This document shows, one piece after another, positions 62,601 through 64,000 of a stretch of DNA of 64,000 nt; the stretch's first letter is position 1, and each line of letters starts with the position of its first letter. The notes under the pieces were generated by a model. It searched no databases. It had not been told where the DNA came from and saw nothing but the letters and a program-made list of their open reading frames with translations. Source of the DNA: Methylococcus capsulatus str. Texas = ATCC 19069 (GTDB lineage Bacteria; Pseudomonadota; Gammaproteobacteria; Methylococcales; Methylococcaceae); the NCBI RefSeq assembly GCF_000424685.1, contig NZ_AUKJ01000019.1:124001-188000 (forward strand), in the 5' to 3' direction. The translations under genes and the position numbers were made by a program.

Positions 62601-62924
62601 TCACACCGCAAAGCTTTCGCCGCAGCCGCAGCTCGCGGTGGCCTTGGGGTTGTGGAAGCGGAAGGTTTCGTTCAGTCCTTCCCGTATGTAGTCGATCTCG
62701 ACGCCATCGAGGTAGGTCAGGTCGGCGGTTTTGACCACGATCGTGACGCCGTGCTGTTCGAATACCGCGTCGTCAGCGGCGATTTCGTCGGCGTAATCCA
62801 CGACGTAAGAATAACCCGAGCATCCGGCCTGTCGGACGCCCAATCGCAGTCCCAGCCCGTGTCCGCGGCGCCGGAGTTGCCTGGCTATCTGTGCGGCGGC
62901 ATTTTCGGTCACTGTAACAGTCAT
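62601..62924 (-). CDS. iscA: iron-sulfur cluster assembly protein, IscA/ErpA family
   Basis: This 107-residue A-type carrier has the three conserved cysteines: one in [16 protein letters not shown] and two in SCGCGESF near the end. [25 protein letters not shown] is typical. The family delivers 2Fe-2S or 4Fe-4S clusters to apo-proteins. It follows iscS after 30 bp with no iscU between, which is unusual for an isc row. Whether it is IscA or ErpA cannot be told by eye. Confidence 0.93.
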   Translation of the reverse strand: MTVTVTENAAAQIARQLRRRGHGLGLRLGVRQAGCSGYSYVVDYADEIAADDAVFEQHGVTIVVKTADLTYLDGVEIDYIREGLNETFRFHNPKATASCGCGESFAV

Positions 62925-62954
62925 GATGATGTCCTCAAAATTGTAAGTGAAATG

Positions 62955-64000
62955 TCAATAGGTCTGCCCTGTTTCGAGGATTCGACCGAGCGCGGTCAAC
63001 AGTCGTTCCACCTCCGCTTCGGTGTTGTCCTTGCCGAGACTGATCCGTACCGCGCCGGTCGCCAGGGCCGGATCGACCCCCATGGCGAGCAGCACCGGGC
63101 TGGGTTCGCGTGCGCCGCCGGCGCAGGCTGAACCGCTGGAAACCGCGATGCCGTGCCGGTCCAGCAGCATGACGAGGGTCTCGCCGTCATAGCCCGCCAC
63201 GGCGAACTGAAGGGTATTGGGCAGCCGTTCCGTGGTACGGGCGAAGACCGTTGCGCCGGGGAGTTTTTCGATGCCCTGCTCCAGGCGATCCCGTAGCCGG
63301 CGAAGCCACCGGCTGCGCTCTTGCAGTTCCGATGCGGCAAGCTCTGCGGCCTTGCCGAAACCGACGATGGCGGCCACGTTCTCGGTGCCGCCACGCAGCC
63401 CCTTTTCCTGTCCGCCGCCATGGATGAGCGGCGTCAAGGGGACCGAAGCGTCGGCAATCAGGGCGCCGGCTCCTTTGGGGCCGCCGATCTTGTGTCCCGA
63501 CAGGGACATCAGGTGGACGCCGGTCCGGGCAAAGTTCAGCGGGATCTTTCCTGCTGCCTGGACCGCATCGCAATGGAGCCAGGCGCCCGTGGCCAAAGCG
63601 GCGACGCGGCCGACATCCTGGATCACGCCGGTTTCGTTGTTGGCCAGCATCACCGAGACGATGTCGGGCGGGTTTTTCGCGATCGCGTCGAGGGCGGCAT
63701 CTTCGATCAGCCCCCGCGCGTCCACCGTCAGGGTTCGACAGTCCCACCCATGCCTCGCGAGGAGCCGCGCGGATTCGACGACAGAGGGGTGTTCGGTGGC
63801 GCCGATGCGGATGTGACCGGGTTTCAGGCTCCAGGCCAGTCCTTTGAGGGCGAGGTTGTTGGCTTCGCTGCCGCCGCTGGTGAACACGACCTGGCTGGCT
63901 GTCGCGCCGACCAGCGCGGCAACCTGGGCGCGGGCGGTTTCCACGGCGTCGCGGGCGATACGACCGGGGCGGTGCAGGCTGGAGGGATTGCCGTGGCAGG
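62955..64000 (-). CDS. iscS: cysteine desulfurase (partial, start outside window)
   Basis: About 348 residues are visible; the N-terminus lies beyond 64000. The frame continues upstream to the window edge with GNPSSLHRPGR, a family motif. It shows ASQVVFTSGGSEANNLALKG, ATEHPSVVESARLL, the PLP lysine in MSLSGHKIGGPKGAGAL, and the catalytic cysteine in VSSGSACAGGAREPS. It supplies sulfur for iron-sulfur clusters. NifS and IscS types are hard to separate here; the pairing with an A-type carrier favours iron-sulfur assembly. Confidence 0.93.
   Translation of the reverse strand, partial: CHGNPSSLHRPGRIARDAVETARAQVAALVGATASQVVFTSGGSEANNLALKGLAWSLKPGHIRIGATEHPSVVESARLLARHGWDCRTLTVDARGLIEDAALDAIAKNPPDIVSVMLANNETGVIQDVGRVAALATGAWLHCDAVQAAGKIPLNFARTGVHLMSLSGHKIGGPKGAGALIADASVPLTPLIHGGGQEKGLRGGTENVAAIVGFGKAAELAASELQERSRWLRRLRDRLEQGIEKLPGATVFARTTERLPNTLQFAVAGYDGETLVMLLDRHGIAVSSGSACAGGAREPSPVLLAMGVDPALATGAVRISLGKDNTEAEVERLLTALGRILETGQTY

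Overview
The window is a GC-rich chromosomal segment from a gammaproteobacterium. Gene content and order suggest a Methylococcus-like methanotroph. This is inferred from recognised proteins: the macromolecular-synthesis operon rpsU-yqeY-dnaG-rpoD, a RegB/RegA redox pair, Rnf, and zwf-pgl. No diagnostic methane-oxidation gene is present, so the genus is not proven.

Left part (1-14,350). A decayed SNF2 helicase is cut by an IS3 remnant. It is followed by a CoA-disulfide-reductase/rhodanese fusion, a methyltransferase, a complete pyruvate dehydrogenase operon (aceE-aceF-lpdA, minus strand), thiE, small exported proteins, a PLP aminotransferase, and ispB with a well-formed sigma-70 promoter.

Integrated element (14,395-17,756). 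A compact 3.3-kb element sits in the 3' half of a tRNA-Pro(CGG) gene. It is bounded by exact 46-bp direct repeats. It encodes a tyrosine integrase, an excisionase-like HTH protein, an HUH rolling-circle replication initiator and a 68-residue orphan protein, and it contains a strongly structured non-coding tract that may be its replication origin. It has no recognisable coat, packaging or secretion genes. It is the most unusual object in the window.

Central housekeeping block (18,193-36,044). This holds tRNA-Ile(CAU), rpoD, dnaG, yqeY, rpsU and divergent tsaD; then plsY, a folate cluster (folB, folK, pteridine-reductase-like SDR), a PAP2 phosphatase coupled to a glycosyltransferase, cysQ, a HAD nucleotidase, a Met/Gly-rich membrane protein, hslO, msrA, an M48 lipoprotein protease, regB-regA and gmk.

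Right-centre block (36,399-49,646). A large exported HAF-repeat/PKD-like protein is followed by rlpA, zwf-pgl, a YigZ-family protein, a D-2-hydroxyacid dehydrogenase and an EamA/DMT transporter with a possible tryptophan-type attenuator and leader peptide. Next come a PuuD-like membrane protein, a LprI/DUF3298 protein, a GlcG/HbpS-like exported protein, an AraC regulator, a second IS3 fossil and tRNA-Thr(UGU).

Right end (49,745-64,000), all minus strand. The Rnf/Rsx complex (rnfA-B-C-D-G-E) leads into nth. Upstream lies the conserved chain iscS-iscA-ndk-rlmN-pilF-hisS-yfgM-bamB-der. It lacks iscU between iscS and iscA, and lacks the rodZ and ispG genes often found between pilF and hisS. No rRNA and no CRISPR array was seen. 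All similarity statements rest on recognising motifs by eye; no search was run.
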